Shown here: positions 1 to 10,568 of the stretch, piece by piece
Layout: each line of letters begins with the position of its first letter
Numbering within the stretch: position 1 is the first letter of the stretch
Assembly: GCA_036558125.1 (NCBI GenBank)
Contig: DATBGE010000132.1
Span: forward strand, 1-64,000
Length of the DNA stretch: 64,000 nucleotides
From: DATBGE01 sp036558125
Lineage (GTDB): Bacteria > Gemmatimonadota > Gemmatimonadetes > Gemmatimonadales > GWC2-71-9
Reading direction: 5' to 3'
Position numbers and translations under genes: made by a program
The notes under the pieces: model-generated
What the model saw: the letters and a program-made list of their open reading frames with translations, nothing else
Told to the model about the DNA's origin: nothing
Databases searched by the model: none

Positions 1-132
1 ATAGGGCGATACGCCGTTCAGTCCCCCGAACACTACTGCTTATCCTGCGGTCATCCGATATACATGGCCAAGGTCACCAGTTATCGCCTAGACGCCGGTC
101 GCCGGTATGTTGTCCCAGAATTCTTGGGCTAA
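1..132 (+). CDS. C-terminal fragment of an unknown protein, cut by the window edge
   Basis: Frame 1 is open from the window edge to a TAA at 130-132 and gives 43 residues with coding-like composition. It contains a single CxxC (CLSCGH) and ends in YVVPEFLG. One CxxC alone could be half of a zinc ribbon, but the upstream half is outside the window. No family is recognised. It may be only a short chance open frame. Confidence 0.3.
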   Translation: MGRYAVQSPEHYCLSCGHPIYMAKVTSYRLDAGRRYVVPEFLG

Positions 133-144
133 GGCCCCCTCCCC

Positions 145-306
145 TTACGTCCAATACCCAATCTCCAACGCCTTCGACTTCAGCTCCTGCTTGAGCCACA
201 CGTCATCGTCATCCAGGTAGCTCCACGGAATCTTCCCCTGGGCCAGCGTAACCCCGAATGTACGAGCGGTAGTGGTAATGGTAAGCCCGCCAGCTCCAGT
301 CAGCCG
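145..306 (-). pseudogene. Possible C-terminal remnant of a lost gene
   Basis: The minus strand is open for 53 codons between an in-frame stop at 307-309 and a TAA at 145-147, with no ATG. The translation has protein-like composition, with IPWSYLDDDDVWLKQEL near its end. The upstream side runs into a repeat-rich stretch (about 300-408), so a longer gene could have been cut there. The family is unknown and the call is weak. Confidence 0.2.
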
Positions 307-348
307 TCAGTGCAGCTGTCAGCTGTCAGCCATCGGCTTCGGCTCGCC

Positions 349-408
349 CGCCGGTCCGCCGGTCCGCCGGTCCACCAGTCCGCCGGTCCGCCAGTCCGCC
401 GGTCCGCC
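349..408. repeat. 8-bp tandem repeat array (unit CGCCGGTC, 7 copies)
   Basis: Seven consecutive 8-bp units are visible from 349. Five are exact CGCCGGTC and two are variants (CACCAGTC, CGCCAGTC), followed by a partial unit. A shorter heptamer-like repeat (CAGCTGT twice) lies just upstream at 313-326. The array lies between the left-edge fragments and the gene at 523. An 8-bp unit does not keep a reading frame, so a purely coding explanation is unlikely. Confidence 0.85.
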
Positions 409-522
409 TTCCCGCCCCGCCCTGTGACCCCTCTCACCGACCCCACCCTCCAGCGGCCTTACCCTGAAACCGTGGGACCTAGGTCGTCAGTAGGAAACCA
501 CCGCTGACCGCGAGGTTAGTGA

Positions 523-849
523 ATGATGCCAGCATATAGCTTTATCACTCGGCGCCACCGCTATCAGCCTACCGTGGCGTATCGCCTGGCTGAAGGATTG
601 AGGCGCGAAGGTGTCGAGTTATCCGCAGTCGAAGGCCCATGGCGGCCGGGTGGTCGCACGCTGAATCGCAGGGGCCGGAACAAGCTTCACATCATCCCCG
701 TCGTGACCAATGGTGAGACCGAAGTGATGGTGGACACCATGGAACACGCGGTCGAGGTGTCGGGGTTACTCAACTGGTGTGGTGTGGACCACCTCGAGCC
801 GGTACCCGACCTGACCCCGCCCACCGTGGGCTCCCTCAAGAATCACTAG
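523..849 (+). CDS. Small unknown protein (108 aa)
   Basis: The frame runs from ATG at 523 (a second ATG follows at 526) and is preceded by GAGG at 512-515, about seven bases upstream. It ends 22 bases before a perfect intrinsic terminator at 871-899, which supports a real transcript. The basic N-terminal half (RRHRYQP, LNRRGRNK) is followed by a segment with alternating hydrophobic residues. No transmembrane segment, signal peptide or known domain is recognised. Function is unknown. Confidence 0.5.
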   Translation: MMPAYSFITRRHRYQPTVAYRLAEGLRREGVELSAVEGPWRPGGRTLNRRGRNKLHIIPVVTNGETEVMVDTMEHAVEVSGLLNWCGVDHLEPVPDLTPPTVGSLKNH

Positions 850-870
850 CCACGTTGTGAGCTCTGCTCG

Positions 871-899
871 GTGCGGAGGCGAAAGCCTCCGCACTTTTC
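871..899 (+). terminator. Intrinsic terminator, perfect 10-bp stem with GAAA loop
   Basis: GTGCGGAGGC at 871-880, loop GAAA at 881-884, and GCCTCCGCAC at 885-894 are followed by TTTTCT. It stops transcription of the + strand gene at 523-849. The convergent gene ends at 899, so the stem may also serve the minus strand, but no T-run follows it in that direction. Confidence 0.9.
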
Positions 900-1624
900 T
901 ATTTGCTCTCCACGCTCTTCGCGAAGGAGGTCTCGGCGCTTCTCAACGCTGAAGCCACTTCCTCCCTCGCCTTCTCGCCTTTCAGAAGCAGTTCCGCCGC
1001 GAGGTTGTTGGTGTTGGTGCCGCGCAGGCAGCCAACCCGCCAGTCGTTTACCAGCTGGTGCTGAAGGGTACGCAGATCGTGCACAGCCCGAACGTGGGCA
1101 TTGCGAAGCTGGCCGCCAGGATTGACACCGTCAATCAGGATGCAGGCAGTGGCGATGGAGGCGAGAATCGCCGCTGCCGTCTCAAGGTGATTGATCGCCA
1201 GGACGCCCGCAGAAGCCGATGACAGGATCGCGGGTACTTTCAGACTCCAGAATCGAATGGTGTCATGGCGGGCATCCGCTTGATTCAGTCGCGCCCAATC
1301 TTCCAGCTCGGAAATAAAGCTCTGCAACTCTCCAGGCATTCCTTGAGCCGCCGTACTCCCGGCGACAGGCGCCACGCGGGAATGAATCTTTGGAAGAGGG
1401 GGAGCCTCCTTGAGGATGCCGGTCTCCTCGGTGGTGCGCGACTCTCGATGGAGAAAGCTGGTGAACGATGGTGGCGGTGCACTTGCCGGAGGTGGAGGTG
1501 CGGTCAGAGGGGGCGCCGCTGAAGCCGCTGGAGTACGCTCGGGACCGCCAGCCGGTGTTCCACAGGATGGGCAGAACTTGGCGCCTGGAGTGAGAATCGC
1601 GTTGCACCGAGGGCAGGTTGCCAT
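899..1624 (-). CDS. Zinc-ribbon protein with two-TM, SLATT-like C-terminal region
   Basis: ATG at 1624 is chosen because GGAAG lies about eight bases upstream. It opens directly into a four-cysteine zinc ribbon (C4, C7, C18, C21). A Pro/Ala-rich linker follows (about residues 27-75). The C-terminal half has a charged helix, two adjacent hydrophobic segments (about 130-165) and a long amphipathic helix. The two-TM-plus-helix layout resembles SLATT/DUF4231-type membrane effectors of bacterial conflict systems, but that is inference from architecture only. It converges on the gene at 523 across the shared terminator and lies beside the eCIS island. Confidence 0.75.
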   Translation of the reverse strand: MATCPRCNAILTPGAKFCPSCGTPAGGPERTPAASAAPPLTAPPPPASAPPPSFTSFLHRESRTTEETGILKEAPPLPKIHSRVAPVAGSTAAQGMPGELQSFISELEDWARLNQADARHDTIRFWSLKVPAILSSASAGVLAINHLETAAAILASIATACILIDGVNPGGQLRNAHVRAVHDLRTLQHQLVNDWRVGCLRGTNTNNLAAELLLKGEKAREEVASALRSAETSFAKSVESK

Positions 1625-1649
1625 CTCTTGGCTTCCTTTGTTTGAGCTA

Positions 1650-2255
1650 TCACAACCACAATTCGTACCGTACGAACTCCTCGTCCCGCTTGTACCCCAC
1701 CTTCTCATACAGCGCCTGCGCGGTCCGGTTCTTTGCCGCGGTGACCAGCTCGATGACACAGGCGCCGTTCTCTACCGCGTGCTCCCGAGCCTTCTCCATC
1801 AATTGGCGCCCGATCCCATTCCTCCGGTAGAGCGCCGAGACGTAGAGGTCGTTGAGCAGCCACATAGGCGAAGATGACCGACTCGTTCCGTTGCAACCGC
1901 TCGGTAATGAACTGGCGCGCCACCTCCGGGTCTTGTACTTGTCACCCTCGAACGGTTTGAGCTCTTCCGGCGTCAGGTCCGGCTTGGCGCACACCTTAGC
2001 GTTCTCGGGATGAAGCGTAAGGGTCGGACCGTTGGCAATTTCGAGCACAACCACATCTTCGCCCGGCACCGCATCCATGCGGACTTCTCCGCCCCCACCT
2101 CGCTGAGCTCCCAGCCGGACCGACTGCTTTACTCGACCCTGTGACAGCTCGAGTGGCAAAGGCGACGGACCCGCACCGCGCGTCGTCCCTGCGGCGGTGG
2201 TCTGCTCCTCGCCGGAAACGATGAAGGTGATGGATTTGGAACTGGTTGTTGCCAT
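1650..2255 (-). pseudogene. Chimeric frame: unknown N-terminus fused to a decayed GNAT acetyltransferase
   Basis: The frame starts at ATG 2255 with GAGG just upstream. Its first ~107 residues are an unrecognised, Gly/Ala-rich sequence containing VPGEDVVVLEIANGPTLTL. The last ~71 residues are nearly identical to the C-terminal half of the intact GNAT at 29795-30247, including the acetyl-CoA loop RRNGIGRQL. Aligned to that copy, this one lacks about 85 nt and the 5' part of the gene. The middle GNAT stretch (ITERLQRNESVIF) is therefore in another frame (1705-1923). Both parents appear truncated. A functional fusion protein is possible but unlikely, because the GNAT fold is incomplete. Confidence 0.7.
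1662..1932. repeat. Left flanking direct repeat (decayed GNAT copy)
   Basis: This stretch matches 29806-30157 in the same orientation. The match runs with few substitutions from CAATTCGTA to GCAGCCACAT, skips about 85 nt of the right copy, then resumes over ACCGACTCGTTCCGTTGCA and stops near 1932. The two copies bracket the whole injection-system island, about 28 kb apart. Confidence 0.85.
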
Positions 2256-3044
2256 GGGTCCTCTCCCTGGTTCCTCAAGGCACGGCGCGGCCTACTTCAC
2301 CAGAACATGCCTCGCTTTTCGAAAGTCCACGAGGTTGGCCAAGGCCGAGAAACCGAACCCACGCCTGGCCATGGTGTGACTCCAAATCCGGAGGCAGGGG
2401 TCCGGCGCGGCGCTCAACTGGTACCGCGCGTGTAACCCGTCTCGCAAGACCGAAAGCCGGACCTTTCCGCCGTTATCCGCCGGAACAGATGTGACGTCAG
2501 CCCGGCCAGTTTGGCCGGGGGACTGAAGGCCTAGACTGACCCGGTTCCACCATGATCGTTGTCAGGCGGGGCCTCGACTCACCTCGGTTCCGCCAAGCCC
2601 CAATATCGGCAATGTCTTGGTGTTGCCTAGCAGGCAGGAACTGCTCAAGGCCTAGTCGAACGATCTAGATCTCCGCCTGAATCCAAGTTAGACCTCCTCG
2701 TCCATTTCGCGTTTCCGGTTCGTGAAAACATTGGTCTATCTCCAGTGGTTCCCGCTCTGGCTGGCATCGCCGTGAAGCTCGTTCCTGTCGCTCTTCCCCC
2801 CCGGGATTGGACACGAAACGCTCGACGTTGCCTTGGGCGGCAAGCCCGAGGCCCGGCCTTATCGTATCGGCGGGACAACGGCGGTCCCAGGAAGTACCGA
2901 ACTCGTTGGTGAGCAGCCTCGATTGGACGTCGGGAGTACCCACCGGCCAACTGAGACACCCACCAGATAAGCAGATCGTATCCCCAGCGGTTCGACCCAC
3001 GTCGAGCGGCATTAGCAGGTGTCGCTGATTCAGGAGGCATTCCC
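2256..3044. other. Non-coding leader region upstream of the eCIS operon
   Basis: Open frames exist on both strands here, but none has convincing composition, a ribosome site or a recognisable domain, so no gene is called. The stretch must hold the promoter for the following 26-kb operon. No confident -35/-10 pair could be picked by eye. It contains a perfect 8-bp hairpin at 2501-2519 and two short direct repeats of AAGGCCTAG (near 2525 and 2648). Confidence 0.6.
2501..2519. promoter_or_regulatory. Perfect hairpin in the eCIS leader
   Basis: CCCGGCCA, loop GTT, TGGCCGGG forms an 8-bp perfect stem. No T-run follows on either strand, so it is not a standard terminator. It could be an operator or mRNA structure in the leader. 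Its role is unknown. Confidence 0.4.
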
Positions 3045-4760
3045 ATGCCCGTTGCACCGACCTATCCGGGCGTATACGTCGAAGAGATCCCGAGTGGCGT
3101 TCGCACCATCACGGGAGTCGCGACCTCGATTACGGCATTCATCGGGCGGGCTCGCCGGGGACCCAGGGACAAGGCCGTGACTCTCAACAGCTTCGGCGAT
3201 TTCGAGAAAGTCTTCGGGGGCCTCTGGGTTGACAACGCACTGGGTTTCGCGGTGCGCGACTTCTTCTTGAATGGCGGCAGTCAGGCGTTGGTCGTTCGGC
3301 TCTACCATGACCCTCCCGCGCCCGATGGGGGTGCGGCACCGCTCTCCAAGGCCGCCTTGGCTGTCGGGGACGTCAAGCTGCTGGCGGCGAGCGAAGGCAA
3401 ATGGGGCGTCAACCTCCGCGCGACGGTCGATGTGGATGGGGTGTCGGACGAGATAGCCACAGCTCTCGGCGTGACCAAGGCCGATGTGTTCAATCTGACC
3501 GTGCGGGACTCGGCACCGGGCGGTAAGACCGAGCGATACGTGAACCTGACCTTGAAGGACAGCGCCCGCCGAGTGGACAAGGTGCTGGCCGACAACTCTG
3601 ATCTCGTCGCCTTCGACGGAACTCCCGACGGCAGCAAGACCCCGGCCGCTGGCATCGATGCCCTGAGCACCAAGGAGAAAGCCTGGACCGATGCCAAGAA
3701 GGCTCTGACCGATAAGCAGAACAGCGATCCCACGGCCGACGTCACCGCCGAGAAGGCAGCGGTCACCGCGGCGAAGACCGCGCTCGATACCGCGCTCACC
3801 GACGCGGACAAGGCGGTGTCGGATGGACCGTGGCTTACGGTTCCCGATTTCCTTCCCGCCAATGGGGAGACCGAGAAGAAGGGTCTCTTCGCGCTGGAGC
3901 AGGCGGATCTGTTCAACCTGCTCACCATCCCGCCCTATCACGCCCCGATCGACGCCCTTGACGTGGATGTCAACCTGATCTCCGCGGCCGCGGCTTACTG
4001 TGAAAAGCGCCGCGCGATGCTCCTGGTGGACTCGCCCAAGGACTGGAACACGAAAGAGAAGGCCAAGTCCAAGTTCAACGACGCCGCCAACGACAACGTC
4101 GGCACCCGGAGCCGGAACGCGGCGATCTATTTCCCCCGGCTGCACCAGCCGAATCCGCTGCGCGACAATCAGATGGAGGACTTCGCCGCGGGTGGTGCGC
4201 TCGCGGGCGTCTTCGCCCGGACCGATACGGAACGCGGAGTGTGGAAAGCACCGGCCGGCCTGGATGCGACGCTGGTGGGAGTGCCGGCGCTGAGCGTGCC
4301 GCTGACGGACGCGGAGAACGGTGAGCTGAATCCGCTGGGAGTGAATTGCCTACGCAGCTTCCAGGCGGCGGGCCGGGTGGTCTGGGGTGCTCGGACCCTG
4401 CGAGGGTCGGATCAGCTGGCGGACGAGTATAAGTACGTCCCGGTCCGTCGTACTGCACTCTACATCGAGGAGAGCCTCTATCGCGGCCTCAAATGGGTCG
4501 TGTTCGAGCCGAATGACGAGCCGCTCTGGGCTCAGATCCGGCTCAACGTGGGCGCCTTTATGCACAATCTGTTTCGCAAAGGCGCCTTCCAGGGCACGAC
4601 ACCGCGCGATGCCTACTTCGTGAAGTGCGATTCCGAGACCACGACCCAGAACGACATCGACCTCGGCATCGTGAACATCATCGTCGGCTTTGCCCCACTG
4701 AAGCCCGCCGAATTCGTGATCATCCAGCTGCAACAGATGGCCGGCCAGATCGAAGTCTAG
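3045..4760 (+). CDS. eCIS contractile sheath protein
   Basis: This is the phage tail sheath family (Afp2-4/Pvc2-like), which polymerises around the inner tube and contracts to drive injection. The start has AGGAGG at 3032-3037. The family N-terminus is clear (TYPGVYVEEIPSGVRTI, then ITAFIG), as is the C-terminal strand-exchange end (AEFVIIQLQQMAGQIEV). At 571 aa it is longer than simple sheaths. Residues ~202-262 form an Ala/Lys/Asp-rich stretch that reads like an inserted helical hairpin, probably on the sheath surface. It is the only sheath gene here, whereas Afp and PVC carry several. It opens the operon. Confidence 0.95.
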   Translation: MPVAPTYPGVYVEEIPSGVRTITGVATSITAFIGRARRGPRDKAVTLNSFGDFEKVFGGLWVDNALGFAVRDFFLNGGSQALVVRLYHDPPAPDGGAAPLSKAALAVGDVKLLAASEGKWGVNLRATVDVDGVSDEIATALGVTKADVFNLTVRDSAPGGKTERYVNLTLKDSARRVDKVLADNSDLVAFDGTPDGSKTPAAGIDALSTKEKAWTDAKKALTDKQNSDPTADVTAEKAAVTAAKTALDTALTDADKAVSDGPWLTVPDFLPANGETEKKGLFALEQADLFNLLTIPPYHAPIDALDVDVNLISAAAAYCEKRRAMLLVDSPKDWNTKEKAKSKFNDAANDNVGTRSRNAAIYFPRLHQPNPLRDNQMEDFAAGGALAGVFARTDTERGVWKAPAGLDATLVGVPALSVPLTDAENGELNPLGVNCLRSFQAAGRVVWGARTLRGSDQLADEYKYVPVRRTALYIEESLYRGLKWVVFEPNDEPLWAQIRLNVGAFMHNLFRKGAFQGTTPRDAYFVKCDSETTTQNDIDLGIVNIIVGFAPLKPAEFVIIQLQQMAGQIEV

Positions 4761-4782
4761 GAACGGGGAGAGGAGAAGGCCC

Positions 4783-5313
4783 ATGGCACAATTCACGGTC
4801 AACGCGGAACGCTTTGACCCATACAAGAACTTCAAGTTCCGCGTCTTCTTCGAGGGCAGCACCAAACCGGTCGCCGGGGTCAGCAAGGTCGGCATGCTGA
4901 AACGCACGACCGAAGTGGTCAAGCATCGGGATGGAGGCGATCCCAGCAGTAGCCGCAAGTCTCCCGGCCGCACCGAGTACGATGCGCTTACCCTGGAGCG
5001 CGGCGTGACCCACGACAAGGACTTCGAACAGTGGGCCAACAAGGTCTGGAATTTCGGCTCCGGCCTGGGCTCGGAGGTGTCCTTGAAGGACTTCCGCAAG
5101 AACATCCTGATCGAGCTGTACAACGAGAGCGGCCAGCTGGTGATCCGCTACAAGGTATATCGCTGCTGGGTGTCGGAGTTCCAGGCGCTCCCCGACCTGG
5201 ATGCCAACGCCAATGCCGTGGCGATCCAGCACATCAAGTTGGAGAACGAAGGCTGGGAAAGGGACTACGAGGTACCGGAGCCGACCGAACCCTCGTTCAC
5301 CGAGCCCAACTAA
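4783..5313 (+). CDS. eCIS inner tube protein
   Basis: This is a gp19-like tail tube protein (Afp1/Afp5/Pvc1-like) that stacks as hexamers to form the payload conduit inside the sheath. The N-terminus DPYKNFKFRVFFEG and the segment TEYDALTLERGVTHDKDFEQW are characteristic, and 176 aa is somewhat above the usual ~150. Extra length lies in a polar loop (residues ~47-62) and a Pro/Glu-rich tail. It follows the sheath gene by 22 nt with GGAGAGG upstream. It is the only clear tube gene. A distinct CIS-tube family gene lies at 16145. Confidence 0.95.
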   Translation: MAQFTVNAERFDPYKNFKFRVFFEGSTKPVAGVSKVGMLKRTTEVVKHRDGGDPSSSRKSPGRTEYDALTLERGVTHDKDFEQWANKVWNFGSGLGSEVSLKDFRKNILIELYNESGQLVIRYKVYRCWVSEFQALPDLDANANAVAIQHIKLENEGWERDYEVPEPTEPSFTEPN

Positions 5314-5327
5314 CCGGTAGGTGAGTC

Positions 5328-6056
5328 TTGCCTGCCGTAGACGTCGCCACGCTGCTCACGGTCTGGGAGGAAGGGAGTTCCCAGCCTCCCCTCACGCGCG
5401 CCCTTCAGTTGCTGGCCGCTGGCTCCGGCATGACGCAAGAGGAATGGGCCCGCGTTCCCATCGGAGAGCGTGACGCCGGCCTGCTCCGACTCAAGGAGGA
5501 GTGGTTCGGCAGCCGGCTGGAAGCGAGCGAAGTCTGCCCGCAATGCGGCGAACGGCTCGAGGCCACATTCAGCACCCTGGATCTCCAAAGAGCTTCACCA
5601 CGCTCGACTCCGGGTCCTTTCGAGTTGAACCGGTCAGGCTTCGCGGTGGAGTTCCGATTACCGACCAGCCTGGATCTCTGGGAATCGGGAAGCAGCGACG
5701 TCCCCGGAGCTAGGGAGACCCTGCTTCGAGGCTGCATCACTTCCGCCAGGCGGGGCGACGAACCGGTGGACCCCCGCACCCTGCCGGAGGATGTCCTGAC
5801 CGGCGTAGTCGACCAGATGGCGGAGGCCGACCCGATGGCCGACATGCACGTGGAGTTGAGCTGCGCACTCTGCGGCCATTCATGGACCGTAGCGCTCGAC
5901 ATCACCGGCTATCTCTGGAGCGAGGTCGAGGACTGGGCTAAGCGACTCCTCATCGAAATCCACACCCTGGCTTCTGCCTACGGGTGGGGGGAAGCCGAGA
6001 TCCTCGCGCTGAGTCCCAACCGGCGTCGTTCCTACCTGGATCTGCTGGGAGCGTAG
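5328..6056 (+). CDS. gp51-like baseplate assembly protein with zinc cysteine pairs
   Basis: The protein resembles the T4-type baseplate hub assembly chaperone family common in eCIS loci. Visible marks are LLTVWEEG, then an RDAGLLRLKEEWFG motif, then CPQCGERLEATF, and a second CALCGHSW further on. The two CxxC pairs could bind one zinc ion. The start is TTG at 5328 with GGTAGG upstream. An ATG further in would remove conserved sequence. It has 242 aa and is probably needed for baseplate assembly rather than present in the mature particle, which is inferred from the family. Confidence 0.8.
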   Translation: MPAVDVATLLTVWEEGSSQPPLTRALQLLAAGSGMTQEEWARVPIGERDAGLLRLKEEWFGSRLEASEVCPQCGERLEATFSTLDLQRASPRSTPGPFELNRSGFAVEFRLPTSLDLWESGSSDVPGARETLLRGCITSARRGDEPVDPRTLPEDVLTGVVDQMAEADPMADMHVELSCALCGHSWTVALDITGYLWSEVEDWAKRLLIEIHTLASAYGWGEAEILALSPNRRRSYLDLLGA

Positions 6057-6074
6057 CATGAGGTGGGGACTCCC

Positions 6075-6869
6075 ATGACCGACTTTCTGTCCCGGCTCCT
6101 GGGCAAGGCTCAGGGTGACCTCCCGGTACTGCAACGGCGCCGCCCTTCGCTGTTTGAAGCGATTCCCCGGTCGCAGCAGTTTGTTGGTGGGCGAGGGCCC
6201 ACTCCCGCCCAGTCCGCCGTCGAAGAGTCATCACTCGAATCGGCGATTACCGGGGAGGAGTCGAAGGCTCCACGGGTAACCGCACGACCAGCCGCCGTGC
6301 CGCCCGAGAAAGAGGTAAGGCGAGCGCCGGAACTCCTCGGCCCGATCGTGCCCGGTAAGGCGGTTCCCTCGCGCTTCACTCCGCCCTTGGTGACCCCGGC
6401 CGACTCGGCTACGCCAGGGAGGCTTCGCAGCCGGGAAGAGTCAAGCAACCCCGAAGGAGAGCCGCAAAAGACTCGCCCCCGGTCGGCAGCGAAGGCCTCG
6501 GTCCCGGAGGCATCTCCCACCCTACCTCTTCCGGTTCTCCACCGAGCGAGAAGAGAGGTTACCCGGCACTCCCTCGACCCGAGCCCGCCAGCTCCATTTC
6601 CGGATGATGGTACGCCACCCGCCTCACGGTTCGGTGGGTCGACCGCGCAATTGCTGGCGTCGCCGGCCCGCATCGTGATGGGTCCTGTGAGCCCGCCAAG
6701 CCCGGGTTTTCCGGCAACGCCGCCGGCCGAGCCCACCATCCAGGTGACGATCGGCCGGATCGAGGTGCGGGCAGTGACGCCAGGTTCCCGCCCAAAGAGC
6801 GCCGCCTCGGCCGCACCACGGCTCAGCCTGGAGGATTACCTCCGCAGCCGTGGCGGAGGCACCAGATGA
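6075..6869 (+). CDS. Pro/Ala/Arg-rich disordered eCIS protein
   Basis: ATG at 6075 is preferred over GTG 6063 because GAGGTGG lies eight bases before it. The N-terminus (MTDFLSRLLGKAQ) forms one short amphipathic helix. Residues ~30-220 are low-complexity, rich in Pro, Ser, Arg and Glu, and probably disordered. A short ordered segment (IQVTIGRIEVRAVTP) and the ending LSLEDYLRSRGGG follow. It overlaps the next gene by 4 nt. Similar short-motif proteins occur beside DUF4255 genes in other loci, but no function is established. A linker or docking role is a guess. Confidence 0.7.
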   Translation: MTDFLSRLLGKAQGDLPVLQRRRPSLFEAIPRSQQFVGGRGPTPAQSAVEESSLESAITGEESKAPRVTARPAAVPPEKEVRRAPELLGPIVPGKAVPSRFTPPLVTPADSATPGRLRSREESSNPEGEPQKTRPRSAAKASVPEASPTLPLPVLHRARREVTRHSLDPSPPAPFPDDGTPPASRFGGSTAQLLASPARIVMGPVSPPSPGFPATPPAEPTIQVTIGRIEVRAVTPGSRPKSAASAAPRLSLEDYLRSRGGGTR

Positions 6870-8178
6870 GCGGGCCGCTCGCCATCGCCGCGGTGACCGC
6901 CGTTCTCAAGGACCTGCTGAACGACGGGTTGTTGAACCACGATCTCTCCGCGGTGGGAAGCTTCTCGGTCACGGCCTCACCGCCGGATCGAGTGGTGACG
7001 GGAGCCAACGAACCGAACCGGCTGAATCTCTTCCTTTATCAGGTCACGCCGAATCCGGGCTGGCGCAATGAAGGGCTTCCTTCGCGGGACGGAAACGGTG
7101 GGAGGCTGACTAATCCGCCTCTCGCCCTCGACCTGCACTATCTGCTCACCGCGTATGGCTCTCAGGATCTGAATGCGGAAATTCTGCTGGGCTACGCCAT
7201 GCAGCTCCTGCATGAAACGCCGATGCTCACTCGGTCCCAATTGCGCACAGTGCTGGGCGGCACTTCGCCGGTCGATGGCACCATGGTCCCCTCGATTTTC
7301 GGCTCGCTCTCGGCAGCCGACCTGGCCGATCAAGTGGAGTTGATCAAGATCACGCCGGTGACGCTCAGCACCGAGGACCTGTCGAAGATGTGGACCGCCA
7401 TGCAGGCCCGGTATCGACAGTCCATGGCGTATGTGGTGTCGGTGGTGCTGATCCAGGCCACCGCTCCGGTCAAGGCCGCGGCACCAGTCCTCAAGCGGGG
7501 CACCGACGATCGTGGCCCGGTCGCGGTGGCTGCCCCGTTCCCCGATCTGCAGGGAGTGAGACCAGCCGCGTCGGACCTCCTGCCCGCCATGCGGCTGGGT
7601 GACGACCTGTTGTTGACCGGCACCAATCTTGGCTCACCAGATCAGACAATGGTGGTTTTTACCCACGCAGTGGCGGATGTGGTCAACGAGATCACCCCAA
7701 CCCCTGGTCCCACTCAAGGCACCCTCTCGGTTCACGTCCCTGCTGTCGCCGAGGACGCCAATGCAATGAACGAGTGGGCCACCGGTATGTATGCCGTCTC
7801 GCTGCGGACCACTCGCCCCAACCTCAAGCCCTGGACCTCCAACGGCGTGCCGATCGGGTTGGCGCCGCGCATTACGGTGAGCCCGACCAACGCGGCGCCG
7901 GGCAACATCAACCTGACGGTCACCTGCACGCCCCGGTTGCGCCCCGAGCAAGAGACGCGCACCAGCCTGATCTTCGGGTCGGAGACGGTAAGCCCGTCGG
8001 CCATCACGACACCCGGCGATCCGCTCCAACCGACCACGCTCACGTTCACCGTTCCCTCGGTGGGGACCGGGGACTATCTGGTGCGGCTCAGGGTGGATGG
8101 CATCGACAGCCTCCCGATCACGTTGACCGGGTCTCCGGCGCGGTTCGACTTCGATCCGCAACAGAAGGTGAAAGTGGC

Positions 8179-8182
<4 letters not shown>
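6866..8182 (+). CDS. DUF4255 tail-terminator (Afp16/Pvc16-like)
   Basis: The N-terminal ~190 residues match DUF4255 (Pvc16 N-terminal domain): MSGPLAIAAVTAVLKDLL, then NRLNLFLYQVTPNPGWRN and LALDLHYLLTAYG. In Afp/PVC this protein caps the distal end of tube and sheath and fixes their length. The 438-aa length leaves a C-terminal half of Ig/IPT-like beta sandwiches (APRITVSPTNAAPGNINLTV), which is longer than Pvc16 itself and may project from the cap. It overlaps both neighbours by 4 nt, indicating coupled translation. Confidence 0.88.
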
Positions 8183-10280
<2,098 letters not shown>

Positions 10281-10284
<4 letters not shown>

Positions 10285-10568
10285 GCAAGATCGAGCTCCA
10301 TATCGAGCGACTGATCGTGGAGGGGATTCCGCTCACGAGCGGCACTCCACGCCAGCTGCAGGCTGGAGTCGAGTCCGAACTGAGGCGGTTGCTGGGTGCG
10401 GGAGGCCTCTCCTCCGATCTAACCGGCGGCATTGCGCTGCCCAGCCTGCCTGGCCCGGCGCTTCAGCTCCATCCGACCCCAAGTGCGCTCGAGCTGGGGC
10501 GGCAGATCGCCGACTCGGTGTATCGGGCAATCGGCGGTGATGGATCCGTTGGCGGTGGCGTCGTATGA
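10281..10568 (+). CDS. Small eCIS-operon protein (95 aa)
   Basis: GTG start at 10281 overlaps the ATPase stop by 4 nt, and the frame overlaps the next gene by 4 nt. It begins MSKIELHIERLIVEGIPL and has two likely helices (residues 22-40 and 68-84) around a Pro/Leu loop. No catalytic motif is seen. It sits at the junction between particle genes and the first cargo gene, where short conserved proteins of unknown role are common in eCIS clusters. An adaptor or chaperone for DUF4157 cargo is a reasonable guess only. Confidence 0.75.

Noticed and set aside
349..408. CRISPR array
   Set aside because: The units are 7-9 bp without spacers, and no cas genes are present. The same applies to the other short arrays.
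2665..3057. Minus-strand frames of 130-133 codons in the eCIS leader
   Set aside because: Two overlapping frames of similar length with no ribosome site and random-looking Arg/Gly composition. The region is more likely a leader.
3030..4145. Minus-strand frame of 371 codons in the sheath gene
   Set aside because: This is a shadow of the sheath gene. The translation is rich in Arg/Gly/His without family similarity.
7774..8178. Upstream extension of the AAA+ ATPase frame
   Set aside because: It would overlap the DUF4255 gene for 400 nt out of frame. The ATG at 8179 with the 4-nt overlap is the natural start.
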